NCBI RefSeq assembly: GCF_022436485.1 | Contig: NZ_JAKUDO010000001.1 | Span: 2,170,001-2,234,000, forward strand | DNA: 64,000 nucleotides | From: Agrococcus sp. ARC_14 | GTDB taxonomy: Bacteria > Actinomycetota > Actinomycetes > Actinomycetales > Microbacteriaceae | Direction of reading: 5' to 3' | Part shown: in pieces, positions 17,666 to 25,422 of the stretch | Numbering within the stretch: position 1 is the stretch's first letter | Layout of the letters: each line of letters begins with the position of its first letter | The notes under the pieces: model-generated | The model's database searches: none | What the model saw: the letters and a program-made list of their open reading frames with translations, nothing else | Told to the model about the DNA's origin: nothing | Program-made: the position numbers and the translations under genes

Positions 17666-18214
17666 GTGTCTATCGACCTGGAGCAGTGCATCGTCCGCGC
17701 CGCCGGTGGCGACCAGCGGGCGTTCGCAGAGCTCTATGACGCCACGGCACCACGCGTGTTCGGCTTGGTGCTGCGCATCCTGGTCGACCGGGCGCAGGCC
17801 GAGGAGGTCGCGCAGGAGGTCTTCCTCGAGGCATGGCGCCGCGCGCAGCGCTTCGACCCGGAGCGCGGAGCGGCCATCAGCTGGCTGCTGCAGATCGCGC
17901 ACGCAAGGGCCGTCGACCGCGTGCGAGCCTCCCAGGCGCAGCGCGATCGCGACGCGCGCATCGGCGTCCGAGACATGGATGTGCCGATCGACGATGTCGC
18001 CGAGCGGGTCGAGGTCACGCTCGAGTCGGCGAGGGCGAAGCGGGCGTTGGCCGCGCTGAGCGATCCGCAGCGAGAGGCCATCGAGCTCGCCTACTTCGGC
18101 GGGCTCACGCAATCTGAGATCGCAGAGCGCATCGGCGCGCCGCTCGGCACGGTGAAGACCCGGATGCGCGACGGCTTGCGCCGGATGCGCGATCTGCTGG
18201 GGGTGACGACATGA
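17666..18214 (+). CDS. sigK: ECF RNA polymerase sigma factor, SigK type
   Basis: A 182-residue sigma factor with region 2 (FAELYDATAPRVFGLVLRIL, then AEEVAQEVFLEAWRRAQRFD) and region 4 (LSDPQREAIELAYFGGLTQSEIAERIGAPLGTVKTRMRDGL). The wording and the RskA-type partner point to SigK. It has one Cys only, near the N-terminus, so the disulfide pair described in M. tuberculosis SigK is absent. The GTG at 17666 has GATACT 7 bases upstream and aligns with homologues; an in-frame ATG at 17606 would give 202 residues. It is coupled to the anti-sigma gene by an ATGA overlap. Confidence 0.88.
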   Translation: MSIDLEQCIVRAAGGDQRAFAELYDATAPRVFGLVLRILVDRAQAEEVAQEVFLEAWRRAQRFDPERGAAISWLLQIAHARAVDRVRASQAQRDRDARIGVRDMDVPIDDVAERVEVTLESARAKRALAALSDPQREAIELAYFGGLTQSEIAERIGAPLGTVKTRMRDGLRRMRDLLGVTT

Positions 18215-18234
18215 ACGGGGGTGACGACATGCAT
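18199..18234 (+). repeat. 18-base tandem duplication at the rskA start
   Basis: The unit GGGGGTGACGACATG plus three bases occurs at 18199-18216 and again at 18217-18234. Each copy holds a G-rich stretch and an in-frame ATG. The first copy covers the sigma stop codon. The duplication gives the anti-sigma gene two equivalent translation starts six codons apart. Confidence 0.85.
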
Positions 18235-19047
18235 GACGAGCTGCAGCCCATCGACGAACTGGCGGCTGCCTACGCACTGGATGCGCTCGCGCCCGACGAG
18301 CGTGCTCGCTTCGAGGCCGAGGCCTCGCCTGACGCGCACCTCGAGGCCTTCCGGTTCGCCGAGACGGCGACGCACCTGTCCTTCGACGAGGTCGCGCCGC
18401 CGACCCGCATGCGCGCGAGCATCCTCGACGCCATCCGCGCGGAGCCGCAGGAGTCGGCCGGGCCGGTCGCCGCTGCGAACGAGTCGGGCGTGCAGGCGTC
18501 GCCGCTGCCCGTGACCTCCGCACCGGTCGGGGTCACCGCATCCGAGCAGGCACCCGCCCTCGCCCAGCGCCGCGGCCCCGGTCCGGCAGAGCGACGCGCC
18601 CGCGCCCGGTGGCGCCCGCTGCGCATCGTCACCGCCGTGGCCGCGAGCGCTGCGCTGCTCGCCGGCGGCATCGCCATCGGCACGCAGCTCGGCGGCGCCT
18701 CGCAGCAGGAGGCGCTCGGCGCCGTCGTCGCCGCTGGCGACGCGCAGCGCAGCGAGGTCGAGCTCGAGGGCGGCGCCACGGCCACCGTCATCTGGTCGGC
18801 CGAGCGCGCGCAGTCGGTGCTGCTCTTCGACGGGCTCGAGGCCGCGCCGCACGGGCACGACTACCAGGCCTGGTACATCGACGAGGCAGGCCCGCACAGC
18901 GCCGGAATCTTCCAGACCGGCGGCGGCAGCACAGCCGTGCTGCTCGAGGGTCAGATGGATGCCGGGGTCGCCGTCGGCGTGACGGTCGAGCCCGAGGGCG
19001 GCTCCGAGGCGCCCACGACCGAGCCGTTCCTCGTCGTCCAGACCTGA
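18211..19047 (+). CDS. rskA: Anti-sigma-K factor, RskA family
   Basis: A 278-residue single-pass membrane protein. The cytoplasmic N-terminal domain (ELAAAYALDALAPDERARFEAE) binds the sigma factor. A long Ala/Pro-rich linker follows, then a transmembrane helix (IVTAVAASAALLAGGIAIGTQL, about residue 140), then the RskA extracytoplasmic domain with YQAWYIDEAGPHSAGIF and EGGSEAPT. No zinc HxxxCxxC motif is present. In mycobacteria RskA is released by regulated proteolysis. Start choice is open: ATG at 18211 or 18229, each inside one copy of an 18-base tandem duplication. Confidence 0.88.
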   Translation: MNGGDDMHDELQPIDELAAAYALDALAPDERARFEAEASPDAHLEAFRFAETATHLSFDEVAPPTRMRASILDAIRAEPQESAGPVAAANESGVQASPLPVTSAPVGVTASEQAPALAQRRGPGPAERRARARWRPLRIVTAVAASAALLAGGIAIGTQLGGASQQEALGAVVAAGDAQRSEVELEGGATATVIWSAERAQSVLLFDGLEAAPHGHDYQAWYIDEAGPHSAGIFQTGGGSTAVLLEGQMDAGVAVGVTVEPEGGSEAPTTEPFLVVQT

Positions 19048-19092
19048 CGCATCCGCCCGACCGAGGCCGCGCGACCTGATCGTTCGACCTCC

Positions 19093-19650
19093 TCAGTGCC
19101 CGATGACGCCTTGGACATCCACCGCCACCTGGATCGAGGCGATCGTCGCGCGCTTGTGCAGGTTCTCGACCTTCGCCGCTCCACCCAGCGACAGCAGTTG
19201 CACGAAGATGAACGACTGGTCGTACGGGAGCTCCCCGTGCTGCTCCACAGCCTGGGGGAAGAGATCCCAGCTGAGCGCTCGCGACAGATGACGTGCACCG
19301 CCTCTGCGAACCAGGTTGCAGAAGGTGCTCAGCTCGCCGAGTCCACGGATGCGAACGTCTCGGTAGAGGATGGCCACGACACCAAGGCTGGGCTCCCAGG
19401 TGATGAGGTCGCCGAGACCGGTGGCCATGATCGGGATCGCGATGCGATCACCCTGCGTCTTGCCGATGCACGCACCGACCTCGGCCTCGTAGAGCTTCGG
19501 ATCGATGATCCGCAGGAAGCCCTCGCCGAACGTCCCGTACCCGTACTGCTCCCAGATCTCGACGAGCTCATCCGGAACGCGCCCCCGATACTCGTCGATG
19601 ATCTCCGCGGGAACCGGCGCATGAGGGAGGAAGTCAGCGAGCTCGATCAT
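19093..19650 (-). CDS. GAD-like/DUF1851 protein, Tdi1-type immunity homologue
   Basis: A 185-residue soluble protein. The N-terminal GAD-like part has VPDELVEIWEQYGYGTFGEGFLRIIDP; the C-terminal part (GGAAKVENLHKRATIASIQ) matches DUF1851. This pair of domains occurs in immunity proteins such as Tdi1 of type VI secretion toxins, and also in stand-alone proteins. No toxin gene is beside it. The ATG at 19650 has TAGGTT 7 bases upstream, fitting leaderless translation, and was preferred over a longer frame. Function here is unknown. Confidence 0.75.
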   Translation of the reverse strand: MIELADFLPHAPVPAEIIDEYRGRVPDELVEIWEQYGYGTFGEGFLRIIDPKLYEAEVGACIGKTQGDRIAIPIMATGLGDLITWEPSLGVVAILYRDVRIRGLGELSTFCNLVRRGGARHLSRALSWDLFPQAVEQHGELPYDQSFIFVQLLSLGGAAKVENLHKRATIASIQVAVDVQGVIGH

Positions 19651-19748
19651 GCTGCTCAACCTAGCTGAGGGAGACATCGACACCGGAGCCTGGCAAGCCG
19701 CGATCAGAGGCACCGCACCGGGGAGCCGCAACCTGCCAAGATCGAGCG

Positions 19749-20708
19749 GTGTCAGATTCCTCGGGCGGTGCGCCCTCCACGCGGCTGGGACCGACGGCGA
19801 TCATCGTCGCCTCGGTCGCGCTCGTCGTCATGTGGAGCTCTGGCTTCGTCGGGGCAGAGTTCGCGGCGAGGGCCGATGGTGAGCCCGTCACGGTGCTCGC
19901 CTGGCGCTTCACCGTGCTCGCGGCGATCCTCACCGCAGCGATGCTCGTGGCGCGACGCCGCTGGCCGCGCTGGCGCAGCTGGCTGCGGCAGGGCGCGATC
20001 GCGCTGCTGAGCCAAGCCGGGTACCTGCTGATGGTGTTCGAGGGCGTGCGGCTCGGCGTCGACGGCGGCACGGTCGCACTGATCGCGGCGCTGCAGCCGA
20101 TGCTCGTCGCCACAGTGGCCGGTCGCTTCCTCGGCGAGCGTGCGAACGGATGGATGTGGGCCGGCATGGTCGTGGGGCTCGCGGGCGTCGGGCTCGTGGT
20201 CTCTGGCCAGATCGGCGAGACCGGTGCGCCGCTGTGGGCGCACCTGCTGCCGCTCATCGGCGTGCTGTGCCTCGGCACCGGCACGGTGCTGCAGCGGCGC
20301 TGGCACATGCACGACGACCTGCTGCAGACGCTCACGATCCAGTCGATCGTCGCGGCCGCGGCCTTCATGCTCGTCGCGCTCGTGCGCGGGCAGGCCGCGA
20401 TCCCGACCTCGCTCGAGATCTGGGGCGCCATCCTCTGGCTCGTGTTCTTCGCGAGCCTCGGCGGCTACCTGCTCTACGTGACGGTGACGCGATCGCACGG
20501 CGCGACCTTCGTGAGCACGATGCTCTACCTGACGCCGCCGACCACGATGCTGTGGGTCTGGCTGTTCTTCGGGGTGCCGGTGTCGGTGCTGGGCCTGCTC
20601 GGCATGGTGGTCGCCGCTCTGGGCGTCGCGATCGTGCTCATCGCCCAGCGCAGGAAGGGCGATCGCACGCCGCCGCACGATCCCGAGGCGATCGCAGACG
20701 ACGCCTGA
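19749..20708 (+). CDS. EamA/DMT-family transporter
   Basis: A 319-residue membrane protein with about ten hydrophobic segments in two EamA repeats (about residues 15-145 and 160-300). The start of the first repeat, VALVVMWSSGFVGAEFAARADGEPVTVLAWRF, is typical of RhaT/YdcZ-like exporters. The substrate may be an amino acid or metabolite but cannot be stated. The GTG start has CAAGAT 6 bases upstream and no clear Shine-Dalgarno. It is divergent from the DUF1851 gene. Confidence 0.85.
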   Translation: MSDSSGGAPSTRLGPTAIIVASVALVVMWSSGFVGAEFAARADGEPVTVLAWRFTVLAAILTAAMLVARRRWPRWRSWLRQGAIALLSQAGYLLMVFEGVRLGVDGGTVALIAALQPMLVATVAGRFLGERANGWMWAGMVVGLAGVGLVVSGQIGETGAPLWAHLLPLIGVLCLGTGTVLQRRWHMHDDLLQTLTIQSIVAAAAFMLVALVRGQAAIPTSLEIWGAILWLVFFASLGGYLLYVTVTRSHGATFVSTMLYLTPPTTMLWVWLFFGVPVSVLGLLGMVVAALGVAIVLIAQRRKGDRTPPHDPEAIADDA

Positions 20709-20761
20709 CGGGGCACCGGCAGTGCCTCCCAGGCGCGAGGCCTCGGGCGTACCGTTGATGC

Positions 20762-21637
20762 ATGACCGACGTCCGCAGCGAGATCCGCGAGTTCCTCAGC
20801 TCGCGCCGCGCCCGCATCACTCCTCAGCAGGCGGGGCTGCCGGCCTACGGCGGCAACCGGCGTGTGGCGGGCCTCCGCCGCGAAGAGGTCGCGATGCTCG
20901 CGGGCGTCTCCGTCGACTACTACGTGCGGCTCGAGCGAGGCAACCTCGCCGGCGCCTCCGAGAGCGTGCTCGACGCGCTCGCCAGGACCCTGCAGCTCGA
21001 CGAGGCCGAGCGCATCCACCTGTTCGACCTCGCGCGCACCAGCGGCGAGCCCAAGCGCCGCCGCTCGCCCGCGAAGGCCGTGCGACCCGCGGTGCAGCAG
21101 GTGCTCGACGCCATCGAGTCGCCCGCCTGGGTGCGCAACGGCCTCCACGACATCGTCGCGTCGAACCGCATGGGCAGAGCGCTCTACTCCCCCGTCTTCG
21201 ACGACCCGCGACGACCCGTGAACACCACGCGCTTCGCCTACCTGAATCCGGCAGCGCGCGAGTTCTGGATCGACTTCGACCGCATCGCGAGCGACGGCGC
21301 TGCGATGCTGCGGATGGAGGCGGGCCTGCGCCCGCACGACCCCGACCTCATCCAGCTGGTCGGCGAGCTCTCGACCCAGAGCGAGCTCTTCCGACAGCGC
21401 TGGGCCTCGCACGACGTCGTGCTGCACCGCAGCGGCATCAAGCGCATCCACCACCCGGTGGTCGGCGCGCTCGAGCTGCACTACGAGTCGATGGAGCTGC
21501 CGAGCGAGCCCGGCCTGGTGCTCAACGTCTACACGGCACCTGCCGACTCCCCCGCCGCCGACGGCCTGCGGCTGCTCTCGAGCTGGGCTGCGACGCAGGA
21601 GTTCGAGCAGGCGGAGGCCGCGGTCGTCGCGGACTGA
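20762..21637 (+). CDS. XRE-type regulator with MmyB-like ligand-binding domain
   Basis: A 291-residue cytoplasmic regulator. The N-terminal helix-turn-helix is in VAGLRREEVAMLAGVSVDYYVRLERG (about residues 38-63). From about residue 100, WVRNGLHDIVASNRMGRALYSPVFDDP starts the MmyB-like domain (PF17765), which binds a fatty-acid-like ligand in a few studied members. The ATG has TACCGT exactly 6 bases upstream and no ribosome site, so it is probably leaderless. Neighbouring targets could be the DMT transporter or the cupin and dehydrogenase genes; this is a guess from position. Confidence 0.88.
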   Translation: MTDVRSEIREFLSSRRARITPQQAGLPAYGGNRRVAGLRREEVAMLAGVSVDYYVRLERGNLAGASESVLDALARTLQLDEAERIHLFDLARTSGEPKRRRSPAKAVRPAVQQVLDAIESPAWVRNGLHDIVASNRMGRALYSPVFDDPRRPVNTTRFAYLNPAAREFWIDFDRIASDGAAMLRMEAGLRPHDPDLIQLVGELSTQSELFRQRWASHDVVLHRSGIKRIHHPVVGALELHYESMELPSEPGLVLNVYTAPADSPAADGLRLLSSWAATQEFEQAEAAVVAD

Positions 21638-21664
21638 GCCGACCCCCGCAACGGGGCAGGCACG

Positions 21665-21701
21665 ACAGAGCGGGGCCGGCGCGATGCCGGCCCCGCTCTG
21701 T
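21665..21701. terminator. Bidirectional hairpin between XRE regulator and cupin
   Basis: The 16-bp arms (ACAGAGCGGGGCCGGC and its complement) enclose a 5-base loop GCGAT. The hairpin lies between convergent genes and can stop transcripts from both sides. Confidence 0.85.
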
Positions 21702-21715
21702 GTCCGCCTGCACGC

Positions 21716-22123
21716 TCAGGCGCTCGGGTACTCGCCCGGTGCGAGGTGCTCGCCCCAGCTGGTCTCGGGCTCGTCGCTGTCCGCCGGCGCCTCCCACAGG
21801 GCGAGGTGGCACATGAACTGGTCGGCCGCGGCGCCGTGCCAGTGCCACTCCCCTGCGGGCGTGTGCACCGTGTCGCCGGGATGCAGCTCGACGAGCTCCT
21901 CTCCGCGCGACTGCACCCATCCGACCCCCTCGGTCACATGCAGCGTCTGACCGACCGCGTGCGTGTGCCAGGCGGTGCGGGCTCCCGGGGAGAACCGCAC
22001 GAGGTTGAGCCGGGCGCGCGACGGCGCTTCGCCTGCATAGTGGGCGTTGAACCAGACATCGCCGGTGAAGAGCTCCGGCGGCCCCTTGACCGTCGGCGCC
22101 TTGGGCAGTCGTCGTGTGCTCAT
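21716..22123 (-). CDS. Cupin-domain protein
   Basis: A 135-residue small beta-barrel protein. Metal-binding motifs are WHTHAVGQTLHVTEG (two His and Gln) and TPAGEWHWHGA. The length and start (GPPELFTGDVWFNAHYAG) match the cupins often found with carboxymuconolactone decarboxylase-like genes. It lies 64 bases downstream of the alcohol dehydrogenase on the same strand, so both are probably cotranscribed. The reaction is unknown. Confidence 0.85.
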   Translation of the reverse strand: MSTRRLPKAPTVKGPPELFTGDVWFNAHYAGEAPSRARLNLVRFSPGARTAWHTHAVGQTLHVTEGVGWVQSRGEELVELHPGDTVHTPAGEWHWHGAAADQFMCHLALWEAPADSDEPETSWGEHLAPGEYPSA

Positions 22124-22187
22124 GCGAGCCCCTCTCTGGTGCCGCCCGCGAACGTCGCAGACGTGCTCCTCGTCGTGGTGGTCGTGC

Positions 22188-23228
22188 TCAGAACGCGAGC
22201 ATCACCTTGAGCGCGTCACGCGCATCCATCGCCGCATATCCCTCTGGCGCCTGCTCGATGCCGAGCGTGCGGTCGAAGACGCGACCCGGGTCGATGGAGC
22301 CCGCGAGCACCTGCTGCACGGCGGTCTCCAGGTAGGCGCGCACGGGTGCGGGACCACCGGTGAGCGTGATGTTCTTGCCGAACAGCGAGCCGAAGCCGAT
22401 GGGGGCCTCCTCGTACTGCGGCACGCCGACGCGCGAGATGACGCCGCCGACGCGCGCGACGCCGAACGACTGCTCATAGGCCGGCATGTGACCGACCGCC
22501 TCGAGCACGACGTGGCTGCCCTCGCCGCCCGTGAGCTCGAGCACCTTCGCGATGCCCTCCTCACCGCGCTCTGCGACGACGTCGGTGGCGCCCCACTCGC
22601 GACCGAGGTCGGTGCGCGCGGTGTGGCGGCCCATCAGGATGATGCGCTCAGCGCCCAGCTGGCGCGAGGCGAGCACGGCGGAGAGGCCCACAGCGCCGTC
22701 GCCGACGACCGTGACGGTCTTGCCGGGCGCGACCTTGGCCATGAACGCGGCGTGGTGGCCCGTGAGGTAGACGTCGGAGAGCGCGAGCAGCGACGGCAGC
22801 AGCTCGCTGCGCTCGTCGATGCCGGGCACGGCCACGAGCGAGCCGTCGGCCTGCGGGATGCGCGCGAGCTCGGCCTGCAGGCCGGGGACCTCGAGCGAGC
22901 CGTAGAAGCCGCCGTGCGTGCACGCGGTCTGGAAGCCCTCGCGGCAGAAGGCGCACGTGTTGTCGCTGAACGCGAAGGGCACGATGACGAAGTCGCCAGG
23001 CTTGACGGTCGCGACCGCCGAGCCGATCTCCTCGACGACGCCGATGAGCTCGTGCCCCATCGGGGTGCCATGCTCGCTGCCGGGCATCGAGTGGTATGGG
23101 TGCAGATCAGAGCCGCAGATGCAGGCGCGGGTCGCGCGCACGATGGCGTCGGTGGGCTCGATGATCTTGGGATCGGGGACAGTCTCGACGCGGACGTCGC
23201 CCGCGCCGTACATGAGTGTGGCTCGCAT
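22188..23228 (-). CDS. Zinc-dependent alcohol dehydrogenase
   Basis: A 346-residue medium-chain dehydrogenase/reductase. The GroES-like domain has catalytic zinc ligands in CICGSDLHPYH and GHELIGVVEEIGSAV. The structural zinc lobe is reduced, with CAFCREGFQTAC. The NAD(P)-binding Rossmann motif is GDGAVGLSA (near residue 175). The ATG at 23226-23228 has AAGGA a few bases upstream and is the family start; the longer frame upstream has no homology. It probably oxidises an alcohol or reduces an aldehyde, together with the cupin downstream. Confidence 0.9.
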   Translation of the reverse strand: MRATLMYGAGDVRVETVPDPKIIEPTDAIVRATRACICGSDLHPYHSMPGSEHGTPMGHELIGVVEEIGSAVATVKPGDFVIVPFAFSDNTCAFCREGFQTACTHGGFYGSLEVPGLQAELARIPQADGSLVAVPGIDERSELLPSLLALSDVYLTGHHAAFMAKVAPGKTVTVVGDGAVGLSAVLASRQLGAERIILMGRHTARTDLGREWGATDVVAERGEEGIAKVLELTGGEGSHVVLEAVGHMPAYEQSFGVARVGGVISRVGVPQYEEAPIGFGSLFGKNITLTGGPAPVRAYLETAVQQVLAGSIDPGRVFDRTLGIEQAPEGYAAMDARDALKVMLAF

Positions 23229-23391
23229 GATTCCTTCGAGTGGAGTGGTGCGCCGGAGCGGTCTGCAGCGGCACATCTGCCATGCAACCCCTCGAACGAG
23301 GTGCGCGGCAGTGCCTGGGCTGCCCGGTACTCGGAGTGCCTGTCTCAGCGCCCACCGCGGTGGCAGTCTGGGGACGACCTGAGGAGGAACC

Positions 23392-23790
23392 ATGCCTGAG
23401 CAGACCGAGGCCGAATGGACCAAGGCAGAGCTTGACGAGCTGCACCGCGTGGGCGAGATCCGGGTGGCAGGCAGCCGCAAGGACGGCTCGCTGCGCACCC
23501 TGACGATCGTCTGGCACGTCGTCGTCGACGGCGTGCTCTACACACGCAGCGTGCACGGCGACGAGGGCCAGTGGTACCGCGGCGTGCTGCGCCAGCTGCG
23601 CGGCGCGATCAGCTGGAACGGGCAGACGCGCGACGTCGCCTTCATGCACGACGACTCCCGCGACGACGCGATCGACGCCGCCTACTTCGAGAAGTACGGG
23701 CGCGGCTCGTCCTCGCAGGCGATCACGAGCGCCGTGGCGCGGGCGACCACGCTGCGGGTGGACCCTGCGGGCGCGACCCCTGAGGCGTAG
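23392..23790 (+). CDS. DUF2255 family protein
   Basis: A 132-residue soluble protein whose layout (EIRVAGSRKDGSLRTLTIVWHVVVDGVLYTRSVHG) matches DUF2255. This family resembles split-barrel flavin-binding proteins, but no function is proven. GAGGAACC just before the ATG serves as ribosome site. It is divergent from the alcohol dehydrogenase, with 163 bases between the starts. Confidence 0.8.
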   Translation: MPEQTEAEWTKAELDELHRVGEIRVAGSRKDGSLRTLTIVWHVVVDGVLYTRSVHGDEGQWYRGVLRQLRGAISWNGQTRDVAFMHDDSRDDAIDAAYFEKYGRGSSSQAITSAVARATTLRVDPAGATPEA

Positions 23791-23810
23791 CCCGCAATAG
23801 AGTCGGATCC

Positions 23811-25142
23811 GTGCCGCCCGCGACGTCCGCATCCGCCCCTGTGTCTCGCCGACGCATCCACCCCGCGTGGTGGGTCGCCGCCGTGGCGTTCCTGGCGCTG
23901 CTCGGCGCTGCCGGATTCCGCGGAGCACCCGGCGCGCTCATGGTGCCGCTGCACGACGAGTTCGGCTGGTCGATGAGCATCATGTCGCTCGCCGTGAGCA
24001 TCAATCTGGTGCTCTACGGGCTGGTGGCGCCGTTCGCCGCCGCGCTCATGGACAGGCTCGGGATGCGTCAGGTCGTCTCGGCCGCGCTGCTGCTGGTCGC
24101 GCTCGGCGCGGGCGCGAGCACGCTCATGACCGAGTCGTGGCACCTGCTGGTCTTCTGGGGGCTGCTGATCGGCACGGGAACGGGCGCGATGGCGCTCGTG
24201 TTCGCCGCCACCATCGCCAACCGCTGGTTCGTCGAGCGGCGGGGCCTGGTGATGGGCGTGCTGACCGCGGGCGCCGCGACCGGGCAGCTCATCATCCTGC
24301 CGCCGGTGGCGGCGATGGCCGAGACGATCGGCTGGCGGCCCGCCTCGCTTGTGATCGCCGGCGCCGCGCTCGTCGTCGTGCCGTTCGTGTGGCTCGTGCT
24401 GCGCGACTACCCCGAGGAGCGCGGTGTGCTGCCGTTCGGGGCGGATGCGGCGACGCACGTCGCTCCCGAGCGGCACGTGGGTGGCGCGTTCCGTCGCGCG
24501 ATCGAGGGGCTGGTGTTCGCCGCGAAGCACCGCACCTTCTGGGCGCTGGCGATCGCGTTCGCGATCTGCGGTGCGACGACCAACGGCCTCGTCGGCGTCC
24601 ACTTCATCCCCTCGGCGCACGACCACGGCATGCCGGCGACGGCGGCGGCCGGGCTGCTGGCAGCCGTCGGCATCTTCGACATCGCCGGCACGATCTTCTC
24701 CGGCTGGCTCACCGACCGGTTCGACCCGCGCAAGCTGCTCGTGATCTACTACGGCTTCCGCGGCGTCGGGCTGCTGATGCTGCCGTGGCTGCTCTCGGAC
24801 ACCGTGGAGCCGAGCATGATCCTGTTCGTCGTCGTCTACGGGCTCGACTGGGTCGCGACGGTGCCGCCGACGGTGGCGCTCTGCCGCGAGCACTTCGGCG
24901 AGCGCGGCACCATCGTGTTCGGCTGGGTGTTCGCCTCGCACCAGATCGGCGCGGCGATCGCGGCGTTCATCGCCGGCGTCGTGCGCGATGCCTTCGGCAC
25001 CTACACCTTCGCCTGGTGGGGCGGGGCGGCGCTGTGCATGATCGCCGCGGTGCTCTCGATCGTGATCACGACGGCGCGGCGGGCTCCGCGGCCTGCGCCC
25101 GAGCTCGAGGGCGAACGCGTGGCGGACCCGGTCGCGGAGTAG
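23811..25142 (+). CDS. MFS transporter
   Basis: A 443-residue membrane protein with about 12 helices. The start WWVAAVAFLALLGAAGFRGAPGALMVPLHDEFGWS and the MDRLGMRQV loop fit monocarboxylate/oxalate-formate-type MFS members. The GTG start has TAGAGT exactly 7 bases upstream and no Shine-Dalgarno, so it is probably leaderless. It stands 20 bases after the DUF2255 gene. Substrate unknown. Confidence 0.85.
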   Translation: MPPATSASAPVSRRRIHPAWWVAAVAFLALLGAAGFRGAPGALMVPLHDEFGWSMSIMSLAVSINLVLYGLVAPFAAALMDRLGMRQVVSAALLLVALGAGASTLMTESWHLLVFWGLLIGTGTGAMALVFAATIANRWFVERRGLVMGVLTAGAATGQLIILPPVAAMAETIGWRPASLVIAGAALVVVPFVWLVLRDYPEERGVLPFGADAATHVAPERHVGGAFRRAIEGLVFAAKHRTFWALAIAFAICGATTNGLVGVHFIPSAHDHGMPATAAAGLLAAVGIFDIAGTIFSGWLTDRFDPRKLLVIYYGFRGVGLLMLPWLLSDTVEPSMILFVVVYGLDWVATVPPTVALCREHFGERGTIVFGWVFASHQIGAAIAAFIAGVVRDAFGTYTFAWWGGAALCMIAAVLSIVITTARRAPRPAPELEGERVADPVAE

Positions 25143-25146
25143 CGGT

Positions 25147-25224
25147 TGGTCGGGGCGACAGGATTCGAACCTGCGACTTCCCGCCCCCAAAGCGGGCACT
25201 CTAGCCAAGCTGAGCTACGCCCCG
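25147..25224 (-). tRNA. tRNA-Pro (anticodon TGG)
   Basis: Acceptor stem CGGGGCG (5' end at 25224) pairs with CGCCCCG; the anticodon stem CCCGC/GCGGG encloses loop TTTGGGG, anticodon TGG. The T-arm has GGTTCGAATCC. The 3' CCA is encoded (25147-25149). It starts only 4 bases after the MFS stop, on the opposite strand. Confidence 0.96.
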
Positions 25225-25310
25225 TAGGGATCGCTCCCGTACAGCTCGCAAGTCTACCGGCGCGAGCGGGACCTTCAGCGCAACCCCGGTCGCGGCCAAC
25301 AGCTGCCGCG

Positions 25311-25376
25311 GACCCGTTCCACCGAACGGGACCTGGTACACCGGGTCCGGTTCGGTGGAAAGGGTCGGCGAGGCAG
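25311..25376 (-). terminator. Long imperfect hairpin downstream of dipZ
   Basis: GACCCGTTCCACCGAAC on the left and TTCGGTGGAAAGGGTC on the right can pair with one mismatch and small bulges, with a loop around TGGTACA. It lies after the dipZ stop on the reverse strand and before tRNA-Pro. Confidence 0.65.
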
Positions 25377-25422
25377 CGGGGCGCGAATCGAGCCGCCAGG
25401 GTCCGCGCGCGAGCCGTCCCGC

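Noticed and set aside
23271..23298. A fourth SigK-type site before the DUF2255 gene
   Set aside because: CGAACG is present at 23293-23298, but the hexamer 16 bases upstream is GCACAT and does not match the -35.
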